A stretch of 64,000 nucleotides of DNA, from NCBI GenBank assembly GCA_021324395.1, contig JAJPJG010000011.1, forward strand, positions 124,001 to 188,000. Reading direction: 5' to 3'. Below, one piece after another: positions 43,770 to 54,095 of the stretch. The position numbers were made by a program, and so were the translations under genes. Below the pieces are notes generated by a model. That model searched no databases, was not told the DNA's origin, and worked only from the letters and a program-made list of their open reading frames with translations. The DNA comes from Spartobacteria bacterium. GTDB taxonomy: Bacteria; Verrucomicrobiota; Verrucomicrobiia; Chthoniobacterales; Chthoniobacteraceae. How positions within the stretch are numbered: the first letter of the stretch is position 1; every line of letters begins with the position of its first letter.

Positions 43770-44482
43770 CCGAGCAGTGGAATGTGCGCGTCGTCATCAA
43801 TGTTGATGAGCGAATCGGAGAGCCGGTTTAGCGCGAGCCGGATGTCGTGAAACTGCTCCGCGAGCGCCGTGTAGATGTCGCTCAAGTCCGCCGACCGCGC
43901 CACCGCGTGATTCGCGACAACTTTGTAATTCATGCGGCCGAGATCTTCGTAATAAGAAAAATCCGGCGCGCCGCGCTCGCTGCGTCGCTGCACATTTTCA
44001 TGAAAAATGCCGCTCAAAAACAGCGAGTAATTTCCGACGTGCGCACGGATGAGGAACGTCTGCACGGGCGACGCGTTGCGCAGTGCAAGCAGCATGTCGG
44101 ACAGATATTCGAGCACATTTCCGCCAGTGCTCGCGGGCGATTTCATCCGCGCCGTGCGCGAAAAAGTTTCCAGCAAAGACGCGATGTAATCGCTGATCCG
44201 GCGATCGCCAACTGTCTCTTTCAAGACATGTCTGGTCAAAATGTAGAAGTAGAACTGTGGCGAAATAGACAGTTGCGCATCGTGCGAGAGGATGGCGTCG
44301 ACGAGCATTTCGTGGTCGAGAATCGCGTCGCGAGTGTCGCTGTCGCTGAGCAACTGTGTGAGGGAAACCGCGTCGCTGCGTGATTTCCCGAGAATCTTCA
44401 CGATGAAGTGAAAATCTTCCGCTGTGAAGCGGTCCCGACAATTAGCACGAATCATCGGGTCAATAGAATGAGCAATGCGCAT
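43766..44482 (-). CDS. unknown 238-residue protein
   Basis: I do not recognise this protein. It is helical and soluble in character, with charged N-terminal sequence (R-F-T-A-E-D-F-H-F-I-V-K-I-L-G-K-S), a possible hydrophobic patch (P-Q-F-Y-F-Y-I-L-T-R-H-V-L) and an acidic end (L-I-N-I-D-D-D-A-H-I-P-L-L). An internal ATG at 44455 is an alternative start. It is the first gene of a compact run: this gene, the 25-residue peptide, the 232-residue protein, then the MBL hydrolase after 43 bases. It diverges from the AsmA-like gene, leaving 112 bases between the starts. Confidence 0.72.
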   Translation of the reverse strand: MRIAHSIDPMIRANCRDRFTAEDFHFIVKILGKSRSDAVSLTQLLSDSDTRDAILDHEMLVDAILSHDAQLSISPQFYFYILTRHVLKETVGDRRISDYIASLLETFSRTARMKSPASTGGNVLEYLSDMLLALRNASPVQTFLIRAHVGNYSLFLSGIFHENVQRRSERGAPDFSYYEDLGRMNYKVVANHAVARSADLSDIYTALAEQFHDIRLALNRLSDSLINIDDDAHIPLLG

Positions 44483-44594
44483 GCCATTTGCAAGTGGTTA
44501 AAACAGCGTTTCGTCACCTTTTTTTCGAAAATTCCGCGCGTTTTGCGCTGGAAAAACTTTGCGGCCGTTGTGGCGCGATTTAGCTTTCACGCGA

Positions 44595-46922
44595 ATGAGA
44601 CGGCTGCTGAAACGCGCTATTCAATTACTGCTTTTGCTCGCGGGCGCATTCGTGCTTTGGCTCGGTTGGTATGCGTCGACCCACGGCTTCAGCAAACGCT
44701 GGCGGCTCGTCGTCACGCAGGAATTTCGCAAACGCGGCATCCAGGTTTACATGCGGCGCATCACGCTCGATCCATTCCACGGGCTCGTCGCGCGCGAAGT
44801 GCGCGTGCTCGATCCGCGCCAGCCGGGCAAGCAACTCGCGATTATTGACCGCATCGCGCTAGACATTAATTACGCGAACCTTTTGCAGCACGAATCGTTT
44901 TTAAATGCGGTCGATCTGCGCAATGCCTATCTCGCGCTGCCGCTCGATCCGTCGGACCAAAAAAGCGAGCGGCTCATCGTGGCACAGCTCAACGCGCGTC
45001 TGCTCTTTCCGCCGCACCAGATTTATGTGAGTGAAGCGAACGCGCGCATTCTCGGCATCGAAATCAGCGCGCGCGGCCGGTTGCTGAATCCGGAAGCTTT
45101 TAAAAGTTCGGGAACCCAAACCAACGCGCAGATTACGAGCCGGGAAAATATGATCAAACTTCTGCGGGATCGGTTGCGCACAGTTCGCTTTGAAGGCGGC
45201 GCGCCAAGACTGGATGTGGAATTTAGTGGCGATCTCGCACGACCAAATTCGCTTTTCGCAGAAGCGACGCTGTGGGGCCAAAAAATACGCAGCGTTAACT
45301 ATCGTCTTGAAAACATTTTTGCCTCGCTGCAGCTGCGCGAAGGCATCTGCAATTTAACACGTTGCATAATCAGCGATTCGCGCGGCGTGCTCGATGCGAC
45401 CGGTTCCTACGAACTCGCGTCGAAAAAAGCGGCGCTGCAACTACGCTCCACGCTCGATCTCCAGGCATTGACACATTCAATTCGCGGTGCGCCTCGCGCT
45501 CTCGACGAGTTCGTTTTTTACGATCCGCCATCGATTGAAATTTCCGGCGAAGGCGCACTGGGCGACAAGCCGCGGATCAAGCTGCTAGGCCGCGCCGCGC
45601 TGAAAAAGTTCGCGGTGAAATCGGCTGTTTTCGACGGCGCGAGCGCGAATTTTTCCTACGACGGATCCCGCTGGTATCTGCGCGACGTGTCGCTGCGCAA
45701 TCGCACTGGTGCGGTTTCGCTTAACGCGATTCAACTGCCCGGCGATTTCCGCGCAAAACTGCAGAGCTCGATCAATCCGCGTTCGCTGCTGCCGCTCGTC
45801 TCCGGCAAGGCGGCTGAGATGCTCGGTGAATACGAGTTTCTGCAATCGCCGCACATCACCCTCGCGATGCACGGACCGTCGCCTGATTTCGACCGCTGCG
45901 AAGCGGACGGCGAACTCAAACTCGGCCACACCCGCCTGCGCGGCGTGGCCCTAAATTCTGCGAACGCAACGCTGCGAATCGCAAACAAGGCGGTGAGTTA
46001 CGAAAACTTCAAAGTGCAGCGCGATGAGGGTATCGGCACCGGCACGTTTACTTACGATTTCGGCGTTCACGAAGTGCATTTGAACAATGTCAAAACTTCG
46101 TTATCGCCCGGCGATGTCGCGACGTGGATTGATCCCGGGCTCGTTCACGACGTCGCTCCGTATCGATTTCACGGGCCGCCGAATCTCTCGATCAATGGCC
46201 ACGTCGGCAACGACAACACGAACCTCGAAGTGCTCGTCGATGCGCCGAACGGAATGGATTACACGTTCATCAAAAAGAATCTTTCGTTTCCAAAAATCAG
46301 CGGGCGATTGCTATTCACCGAAGGTCGTCTGCAAATCTCCGATCTCGCCGGAAGCCTTTATTCAGGCGGGTTGAAGGGCGATGCGGAAATTTCGCTCAAG
46401 CGCGACGCCCCCGGCTACACAGCGAAACTCGAAGCGGAAAATGTCGATTTCGCGAGCCTGACGAAGCTCTATTTCAACTACGATAATTCTCATGGCCTGC
46501 TCAACGGCACATTCGATTTTCGCGGACGCAATGACGATGCGAAAACGCTGCAAGGCACCGGGGAGATTGCGGTGCTCGATGGAAACGTGTTCGCGATTCC
46601 GGTGCTCGGGCCGTTTTCGTCGATCCTGAATTCAATCGTGCCGAACATGGGCTACGACATCGCGCACAAAGCGTCCTGCACGTTTTCGGTGCGCGACGGC
46701 GTGATCACGACGAACGATTTCGTGGTGAAAGGAAATGGCTTCGACATGATTGGCGGCGGCAGGTTGTTTTTCCTCGATGACAAAATCGATTTTACGATCC
46801 GTCTCAACGCGCAGGGCGTGCCGGGCGTCTTGCTCTTTCCTGTCAGCAAACTTTTCGAATACGTCAGCGACGGCTCGCTGAGTAAACCGCAGTGGAAACC
46901 GAAACGGCTGCCGGGTTTGTGA
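44595..46922 (+). CDS. AsmA/TamB-like inner-membrane-anchored protein
   Basis: From the ATG at 44595 the product has 775 residues. A basic start (M-R-R-L-L-K-R) and one hydrophobic helix (I-Q-L-L-L-L-L-A-G-A-F-V-L-W-L) anchor it in the inner membrane. The rest is long periplasmic beta-rich sequence. The C-terminal ~200 residues look like the AsmA C-terminal region: G-L-L-N-G-T-F-D-F-R-G, T-G-E-I-A-V-L-D-G-N-V-F, V-L-G-P-F-S-S-I-L-N, and F-V-V-K-G-N-G-F-D-M-I-G-G-G. Such proteins are thought to bridge the envelope and move phospholipids to the outer membrane. An upstream in-frame ATG at 44559 adds twelve residues. Confidence 0.8.
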   Translation: MRRLLKRAIQLLLLLAGAFVLWLGWYASTHGFSKRWRLVVTQEFRKRGIQVYMRRITLDPFHGLVAREVRVLDPRQPGKQLAIIDRIALDINYANLLQHESFLNAVDLRNAYLALPLDPSDQKSERLIVAQLNARLLFPPHQIYVSEANARILGIEISARGRLLNPEAFKSSGTQTNAQITSRENMIKLLRDRLRTVRFEGGAPRLDVEFSGDLARPNSLFAEATLWGQKIRSVNYRLENIFASLQLREGICNLTRCIISDSRGVLDATGSYELASKKAALQLRSTLDLQALTHSIRGAPRALDEFVFYDPPSIEISGEGALGDKPRIKLLGRAALKKFAVKSAVFDGASANFSYDGSRWYLRDVSLRNRTGAVSLNAIQLPGDFRAKLQSSINPRSLLPLVSGKAAEMLGEYEFLQSPHITLAMHGPSPDFDRCEADGELKLGHTRLRGVALNSANATLRIANKAVSYENFKVQRDEGIGTGTFTYDFGVHEVHLNNVKTSLSPGDVATWIDPGLVHDVAPYRFHGPPNLSINGHVGNDNTNLEVLVDAPNGMDYTFIKKNLSFPKISGRLLFTEGRLQISDLAGSLYSGGLKGDAEISLKRDAPGYTAKLEAENVDFASLTKLYFNYDNSHGLLNGTFDFRGRNDDAKTLQGTGEIAVLDGNVFAIPVLGPFSSILNSIVPNMGYDIAHKASCTFSVRDGVITTNDFVVKGNGFDMIGGGRLFFLDDKIDFTIRLNAQGVPGVLLFPVSKLFEYVSDGSLSKPQWKPKRLPGL

Positions 46923-46925
46923 GTG

Positions 46926-48230
46926 TCAGAAAATCCGATGCTTCGAAAAAAAGAGCATCGAGATGATGAAGAAAAACGGCACGAGCACCGGCAGCGAATA
47001 GCTCACGACGTAACGGAAAAAGCTCGGCGTTTTCGCACCGGCGGCTTCGGCGATGCTTTTCACCATGAGGTTCGGACCATTGCCGATGTAAGTCATCGCG
47101 CCGAAAAAAACCGCGCCGATGGAAATCGCAACGAGGTAATGATGATGCTCGGTGATGAAAATCTGCATGTGCGCCGGATCATCGATATTCAGCCCGACGA
47201 CGCCGAATGCGCTCGCGAGAAACGTGAGATAAGTCGGCGCGTTATCGAGCACGCCACTGAGCGCGCCGGTGAGCCAGTAGAATTGCGTCTCAGTGTGCAG
47301 TCCGAGTTTTGCGGAGTGCAGTTCGAGATAGTCGAGCGCGGGCATCATCGTCGCGAAAATACCGATGAAGAGCCACGCGACTTCCTTGATTGGCCCGAAG
47401 CTAAAATCGTTCGCGTTATGCGTCTGTTTGTCGGTCGTAAAATAGGATGCGACTGCAGCGACGATCATGATGACTTCACGCAAACCGGCGGGCGATTTGA
47501 TGAAAACCGAGCCGAGGATGATCGCGAGGAAAAGCAAGTTGTGCAGCCCGCCAAAGCGCCACGTCTCACCGGTCCCCGTTTCCAGTTCGCGGATTTCACG
47601 CGGCGCTTTCAGGTAGTTTACGCGATCTTTGAAATAAAAAATCGCGAGCATCCCGAACAGCGCAACCACCCACGCCTCCCAGCAATGCTCGAGCACCCAC
47701 CAGAAGGGCACGCCTTTTAAAAAACCCAAAAACAGCGGCGGATCGCCGATCGGCGTCAGGCATCCGCCAACATTGCTGACGATGAAGATGAAAAACACCG
47801 TGTGAAATCCCGTAAAACGATAGCGATTCATCCGAATCCACGGACGCACCAGCAACATTGACGCGCCGGTCGTGCCGATGATGTTGGATGCGATCGCGCC
47901 GAACAGCAGAAAGACGCAGTTCATCCACGGTTTCGCCTCGCCTTTGACCATGATGTGAACGCCACCGGCGACGATAAACAGCGAGCCGATCAGCGCGATG
48001 AAGCTGACGTATTCGTGCAGCGTGTGGCCGATGCGTTCCCAGTTTTTTAGCACGAACGCGTAGTAAAAAATCGCGATCGCGCCGAGGCCGACGGAGATTT
48101 TATGATAATGCCGCTCCCAATGGTGCTTGATGAGAATCGGCGCGAGTGCAATGGCCGCGAGCATCGCGACGAACGGCAGCACCATTAGCGGGTGCGGATC
48201 GGAAAGCGTTTCAGCTAAAAAGAAATTCAT
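46926..48230 (-). CDS. sodium:proton antiporter-like / CitMHS-type membrane transporter
   Basis: The 434-residue protein is highly hydrophobic with about eleven helices. Segments such as N-I-I-G-T-T-G-A-S-M-L-L-V-R-P-W-I-R, V-S-N-V-G-G-C-L-T-P-I-G-D-P-P-L-F-L-G-F and the late L-D-N-A-P-T-Y-L-T-F with A-M-T-Y-I-G-N-G-P-N are typical of the ion transporter superfamily branch that contains NhaD and putative citrate transporters. Na+/H+ exchange is the most likely role, but citrate or another anion is possible. The stop codon lies three bases from the end of the convergent AsmA-like gene. Confidence 0.85.
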   Translation of the reverse strand: MNFFLAETLSDPHPLMVLPFVAMLAAIALAPILIKHHWERHYHKISVGLGAIAIFYYAFVLKNWERIGHTLHEYVSFIALIGSLFIVAGGVHIMVKGEAKPWMNCVFLLFGAIASNIIGTTGASMLLVRPWIRMNRYRFTGFHTVFFIFIVSNVGGCLTPIGDPPLFLGFLKGVPFWWVLEHCWEAWVVALFGMLAIFYFKDRVNYLKAPREIRELETGTGETWRFGGLHNLLFLAIILGSVFIKSPAGLREVIMIVAAVASYFTTDKQTHNANDFSFGPIKEVAWLFIGIFATMMPALDYLELHSAKLGLHTETQFYWLTGALSGVLDNAPTYLTFLASAFGVVGLNIDDPAHMQIFITEHHHYLVAISIGAVFFGAMTYIGNGPNLMVKSIAEAAGAKTPSFFRYVVSYSLPVLVPFFFIISMLFFSKHRIF

Positions 48231-48242
48231 TCCGGTGAAAAG

Positions 48243-48578
48243 TCACCTCGCCTGGTAAGCCGCGATCGTCCCGATTAGCGCCGCAACCGTAACCGCCGAA
48301 ACGCACAACCCGGGCAACCACAACTCGGTTTCCTTCCGGCTCCGCCAGAGATAAGCAACGGCGCGTCCACCGCAAAGCATCGTCGCGAAAAACGCGAGCA
48401 TGAACCCAAAATCGTGCTTCGATTTGTCAGTCATCGCGTAGGCGCTGATGAGCAAAAAGGCGCTGCTGAGCAGAATATTAATGATCAGCGGCCGGCTGCT
48501 CGTGAGACGCCACGCGTAAAAACCAAACACGAGCACAATCAACGATGAGGCGACGAGAACGATGGAAGCAGTGGGCAT
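48243..48578 (-). CDS. small hydrophobic protein with about four membrane helices
   Basis: From the ATG at 48578 the product has 111 residues with helices near 4-22, 30-45, 52-68 and 87-105 (S-I-V-L-V-A-S-S-L-I-V-L-V-F-G-F, I-I-N-I-L-L-S-S-A-F-L-L-I, F-G-F-M-L-A-F-F-A-T-M-L, V-S-A-V-T-V-A-A-L-I-G-T-I-A-A-Y). I do not recognise it. It precedes the transporter gene by 12 bases and is separated from glnK by a terminator, so it may share a transcript with the transporter. A longer frame to 48638 would cover the terminator hairpin and is rejected. Confidence 0.68.
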   Translation of the reverse strand: MPTASIVLVASSLIVLVFGFYAWRLTSSRPLIINILLSSAFLLISAYAMTDKSKHDFGFMLAFFATMLCGGRAVAYLWRSRKETELWLPGLCVSAVTVAALIGTIAAYQAR

Positions 48579-48593
48579 GCGCGAGGGTGCGAC

Positions 48594-48629
48594 AAAAAAG
48601 CGGCGAAGGTCGAGCCTCCGCCGCTTTTT
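48594..48629 (-). terminator. rho-independent terminator of the amtB-glnK operon
   Basis: GCGGCG (48600-48605) pairs with CGCCGC (48619-48624), extended inwards by AGG/CCT after one mismatch and outwards by A-T pairs. On the minus strand the stem is followed by six T (complement of 48594-48599). It starts 16 bases after the glnK stop. Confidence 0.85.
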
Positions 48630-48644
48630 GCTTTTCAACTTTGG

Positions 48645-50899
<2,255 letters not shown>

Positions 50900-51327
50900 A
50901 TGACTTTCGTTTTGTTAGGTTGAGGTTGAAGAATCCGCCGCGCCATCAGCTCGGAGGAGGTTTTCGCCAGCGCCGCAGGTCGCGGCGAATGCCGGGCCTT
51001 GCGGACACGCTGGGGAAAGTGGGACCGGAGAAATCGAACGTCGCCCGCCCAGCGAAAAAACACGCCAATGCGCAATGCGCGGCGAAAAAGCTGGGTAGAT
51101 TTCTCCTGTAAAAATCACGCGCGCCGCTTTAGCACCCGCTGTGCCAGCGCCCGCCACTCCTCGCGAAAATGTAATTCCAACAGGGTAAAAGCGCGATTTC
51201 CATCCGCCACCGGCACGTCCCGTCCGGTTTTACTTTTGGCCAAATTTATCCAAAGCCGCGGGCGGGTGTATAAATAAAGGCAGCTCCTCTGCCTGCAGCC
51301 CGTCCGCCTTCGCGCGTTGCCTCATCC
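50900..51327. other. 428-base gap between amtB and xerC: amtB leader and promoter region
   Basis: No gene is convincing here. The short open frames inside it have no start signal or recognisable sequence. The part next to amtB is its untranslated leader (about 220 bases if the sigma-54 promoter at 51131-51146 is used); it holds AGGAG-type purine runs but no riboswitch I recognise. The part next to xerC (51150-51327) contains nothing I can name. Confidence 0.6.
51131..51146 (-). promoter_or_regulatory. candidate sigma-54 promoter for amtB-glnK
   Basis: Read on the minus strand the sequence is TGGCACA-GCGG-GTGCT, close to TGGCACR-N4-TTGCW with one mismatch. GG and GC are exactly 10 bases apart. 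Its -12 element GTGC is the same variant as in the efflux-operon promoter at 18231-18246. Nitrogen-controlled amtB-glnK operons are classical sigma-54 targets. The start site would be near 51120, leaving a leader of about 220 bases, which is long. Confidence 0.65.
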
Positions 51328-52215
51328 CTAAGCCCGCGGGTGCGCCTGGTCGTAGACCTTTTTCAGCCGCTCGACGGTGACGTGCGTGTAAATCTGCGTG
51401 GTCGAGAGGCTGGCGTGGCCGAGCAGCGACTGCACGCTACGCAAATCCGCGCCGGCATCGAGCATGTGCGTGGCGAAGCTGTGCCGGAGTTTATGCGGGC
51501 TCACGGCGATGGGGATGCTCGTGTGACGCAGGTATTTCTTGAGCATCAGCCACACGTTTCGGGCGGAAAGGCGTCCACGGCGTTTGTTGATGAAAAGTGG
51601 GCCCATGCTGACGTTCGCCTCGTGCCGGTATTTCTGGATCGCGGTCAGCGCCGGCGCGCCAACGGGGCAGATGCGCTCTTTCCGGCCTTTGCCGAAAACG
51701 CGCACGCTTTCCGAGTAGGGGTCGACGTGCGCGACATCGAGCGCGACAAGCTCCGAGAGACGCAGCCCGCTGCTGTAGAAAAGTTCCATGATCGCCGCGT
51801 CGCGCGCAGCCATCCACGCGGGCGCCTGTTTCTCGCGTTTCGCGCGGAGCGGCGCGCTGAGCAGCTCGTCGATCTGTTTGGCCGTGAGCACGAGCGGCAA
51901 TTTTTTTTCCGCTTTCGGCAACTGCACTTCCTTGAGCGGATTGCTTTTTAGCCCGTGTCGCTCCGTCAAAAATTTGTAAAACGTGCGCAAAGCCGCAAAA
52001 TGCAGCCGAATCGTCGCGCGCGCCGTGCCATTTTTCATCAGCGTAAAAAGGAACTGCCGGAAATGCTCGGGCGTGCAATCCTTCCATCCCGGCAGATTCG
52101 GCTGCGCGCGGAAAAGCGCGAGCGCATGCCGGTAGTTGATGAGCGTGCGCGCGGCGACATTGCGCTCAAACTCCAGCGCGTCGAGAAAGCCGTCGACGAG
52201 ACGATCCTTCTTCAT
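51328..52215 (-). CDS. xerC: tyrosine recombinase XerC/XerD-like
   Basis: From the ATG at 52215 the product has 295 residues, the normal Xer length. The N-terminal SAM-like core-binding domain (A-R-T-L-I-N-Y-R-H-A-L) is followed by the catalytic domain with Arg152 (S-S-G-L-R-L-S-E-L), Lys176 (F-G-K-G-R-K-E-R), His241 and Arg244 (S-P-H-K-L-R-H-S-F-A-T-H), His267 (L-L-G-H-A-S-L) and the nucleophile Tyr276 (T-Q-I-Y-T-H-V). It probably resolves chromosome dimers at dif. It lies among housekeeping genes, not next to phage genes. The region before its ATG is the AATCTGC-type repeat. Confidence 0.93.
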   Translation of the reverse strand: MKKDRLVDGFLDALEFERNVAARTLINYRHALALFRAQPNLPGWKDCTPEHFRQFLFTLMKNGTARATIRLHFAALRTFYKFLTERHGLKSNPLKEVQLPKAEKKLPLVLTAKQIDELLSAPLRAKREKQAPAWMAARDAAIMELFYSSGLRLSELVALDVAHVDPYSESVRVFGKGRKERICPVGAPALTAIQKYRHEANVSMGPLFINKRRGRLSARNVWLMLKKYLRHTSIPIAVSPHKLRHSFATHMLDAGADLRSVQSLLGHASLSTTQIYTHVTVERLKKVYDQAHPRA

Positions 52216-52315
52216 TGCTGATTGCGGATTGCTAATTGCTAATTTTTTGCGAACACGCGCCACTCGCGCTCTTCTTCAATCAGCAATCTGAAATCTGCAA
52301 TCTGCAATTTCAGAA
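52213..52315. repeat. AATCTGC-type intergenic repeats, copies 2 and 3
   Basis: Two tracts flank the gap between xerC and the histidine kinase gene. 52213-52243 reads ATTGCTGATTGCGGATTGCT and then AATTGCTAATT; 52278-52315 is built of AATCTGA, AATCTGC, AATCTGC and AATTTCAG. The second tract supplies the stop codon of the kinase gene (TCA at 52310-52312), and the first covers the xerC start. The sequence between them is not repetitive. Confidence 0.6.
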
Positions 52316-53026
52316 TCTTTCCGACCGCGACGGCAGCAGCATCTGGAAAGTTGTCCCCTTTTTTTTGTTCTTATGGCGGATCACGCCGCCGAGCTGCTTC
52401 ACCAAACCGAGTGCGACGCTCAGGCCAAGCCCCATCGCGTTACGTTTTTGTTTTGTCGAATAGAACGGCTGGAAAATTTTCTTCGAGAGTTCCGGCGCGA
52501 TGCCCTGGCCTTCATCTGTGATGGTCAGTGAAATCCATGTGATCGGCTGCGTCGTTTTAGCGGATTCCTTGCGCGGACGCTCATCCACATGCGCGTCGAT
52601 TTTCACGCTGCCATTCGCCGGGCTTGCCTCACACGCATTGCGCACCAGCTCGGTGATCGCCGTGCGAAGCCGCGCCGCATCCGCCCAGAGCTTCGGCAAA
52701 TCTTCCGCGCACGTGATTTCGATCTTCACGTCGCGTTCGGCGTAGCTTTCAAAGGCCGGCGTCATTTGCCGCAGAAAATCATTCAGGTCGATCTCGCGCC
52801 AGACCGTCGATGACGGCTTCGCGAATGCTTTGGTGCGATCCATCAGCTCCGATGCCGCCGAAGCGCCTTCCCGGATGCGCGCCAGCCCTTCGAGTGTTTC
52901 GCGGTCGAGCTTTTTGTCCTCGAGCAGCAGGCCGAGATAGCCGTGAAAGAGACTTAAGATGTTGTTCATCTTATGCGCCAAACCGCGCATGAGCTGGTCG
53001 TGAAAATCCGATTGTTCGATATGCAT
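52310..53026 (-). CDS. soluble histidine kinase without a sensor domain
   Basis: From the ATG at 53026 the product has 238 residues: a dimerisation/phospho-acceptor helix with His in M-R-G-L-A-H-K-M-N-N-I-L-S, then the ATPase domain with N box T-E-L-V-R-N-A-C-E-A-S-P, G1 T-D-E-G-Q-G-I-A-P-E, F box F-Q-P-F-Y-S-T-K, and G2 G-L-G-L-S-V-A-L-G-L-V. It has no membrane helix and no PAS, GAF or receiver domain, and no response regulator gene lies nearby. It must receive its signal from a partner protein. It follows birA by 73 bases. Confidence 0.85.
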   Translation of the reverse strand: MHIEQSDFHDQLMRGLAHKMNNILSLFHGYLGLLLEDKKLDRETLEGLARIREGASAASELMDRTKAFAKPSSTVWREIDLNDFLRQMTPAFESYAERDVKIEITCAEDLPKLWADAARLRTAITELVRNACEASPANGSVKIDAHVDERPRKESAKTTQPITWISLTITDEGQGIAPELSKKIFQPFYSTKQKRNAMGLGLSVALGLVKQLGGVIRHKNKKKGTTFQMLLPSRSERF

Positions 53027-53099
53027 CGCCTGGTCATTTCTGAAAAAGCAGGATGCTTGCCGCGTTTTCAGGCTACGCAAAGATATCGCGTTTCAACGG

Positions 53100-54095
53100 T
53101 CAAATAGACGCAATCGTCGCCTCGCCGCTGTGCAGCGTGACCGTGCTGCCGTCGGGATTTCTCAAAATTAACGCGCCATTCTCATCGAGCGTCTCCGCGA
53201 CTCCACAAATGCGCCGGCCCGCGAACTCACACTCGATTTTCCGTCCGCGCAAGTAACTGCGCGCCTCCGCCGCCGCGACGATCTCGGAAAAACGATCGCG
53301 CATTTTCGGATAAAGCGCATCGAGCTCGCGCAAAATTGCAACCGCGACAAGCTGCCGGTCGAACACGTGGCCGGTAAATTGCCGCAGCGATGTGGCGCGA
53401 TCGGCGAGCACGCCGGGAAATTGCGTTTGGTTCACATTTACGCCGATGCCGAGCACGGCAAAGCCATTCTCGCCCGCGTGGCTTTCGATTAAAATGCCGA
53501 CTGCTTTTTTGTCGCCGAGATAAATGTCGTTCGGCCATTTGATCGCAGCACGGTTTTCGATCACCGATTCGATGCCCTGCGCAATCGCGACAGCCGCGAG
53601 CGTCGTCAGCCGCGTCCATTCCTGGATCGGAATTTTCGGCCGTAGCAAAATCGAAAACCACAAGCCTTCGTGCGCCGGCGAGTCCCATTTCCGACCGAGT
53701 CGCCCGCGGCCCGCCGATTGCGCTTCGGCAAAAATAATCGCGCCCTCCGCCGAACCGCTGCGACTGAGCTGCGCCGCAACGTCGTTCGTCGAATCCGTTC
53801 TTTGAAAGACCAAAATCTCGCGGACAAGCGTGCAGCCATCGAGCATCGCCGCGAGGTCATCGGCGATCAATCGATCCGGCGCTGCAAGCAGACGGAAACC
53901 GAAATGCGGATGCTCCTCGATTTCGTAACCGGCCTCGCGCAACGCGGCGATGCGGCTCGCGATTTTTCCCGGCTGTGTTTCGCAGCGCTCGCTCAATTCG
54001 CAATTCGTGACATGCGAATGCGATTTCGCGTTTCGTAGCTCGCGCAAAATGCGCGCGTCAATCGTTAACGGTTTCAAGTTCGAGCGAAAAATCAA
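53100..54095 (-). CDS. birA: biotin-[acetyl-CoA-carboxylase] ligase with N-terminal helix-turn-helix
   Basis: The 331-residue protein has an N-terminal winged-helix part (residues ~10-65, L-S-E-R-C-E-T-Q-P-G-K-I-A-S-R-I-A-A-L-R-E-A-G-Y) and the ligase domain with Q-R-T-D-S-T-N-D, the biotinyl-AMP loop A-G-R-G-R-L-G-R-K-W, K-W-P-N-D-I-Y, and V-L-G-I-G-V-N-V-N. It attaches biotin to carboxyl carrier protein and may repress biotin genes. The start is uncertain: TTG at 54095 (38-base overlap with nadC) or TTG at 54077 (20-base overlap). No ATG is available near the N-terminus. Confidence 0.9.
   Translation of the reverse strand: MIFRSNLKPLTIDARILRELRNAKSHSHVTNCELSERCETQPGKIASRIAALREAGYEIEEHPHFGFRLLAAPDRLIADDLAAMLDGCTLVREILVFQRTDSTNDVAAQLSRSGSAEGAIIFAEAQSAGRGRLGRKWDSPAHEGLWFSILLRPKIPIQEWTRLTTLAAVAIAQGIESVIENRAAIKWPNDIYLGDKKAVGILIESHAGENGFAVLGIGVNVNQTQFPGVLADRATSLRQFTGHVFDRQLVAVAILRELDALYPKMRDRFSEIVAAAEARSYLRGRKIECEFAGRRICGVAETLDENGALILRNPDGSTVTLHSGEATIASI

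Noticed and set aside
46923..47720. 265-residue open frame opposite the transporter gene
   Set aside because: Highly charged shadow of a hydrophobic protein gene on the other strand.
50900..51120. Riboswitch or glutamine-sensing RNA in the amtB leader
   Set aside because: I could not find the conserved segments of a known class; only ordinary purine-rich stretches and short open frames are visible.
51328..52215. Tyrosine recombinase as a sign of a prophage or integrative element
   Set aside because: The length and motifs fit a housekeeping XerC/XerD, the neighbours are core genes, and I found no phage genes or attachment-site duplication.
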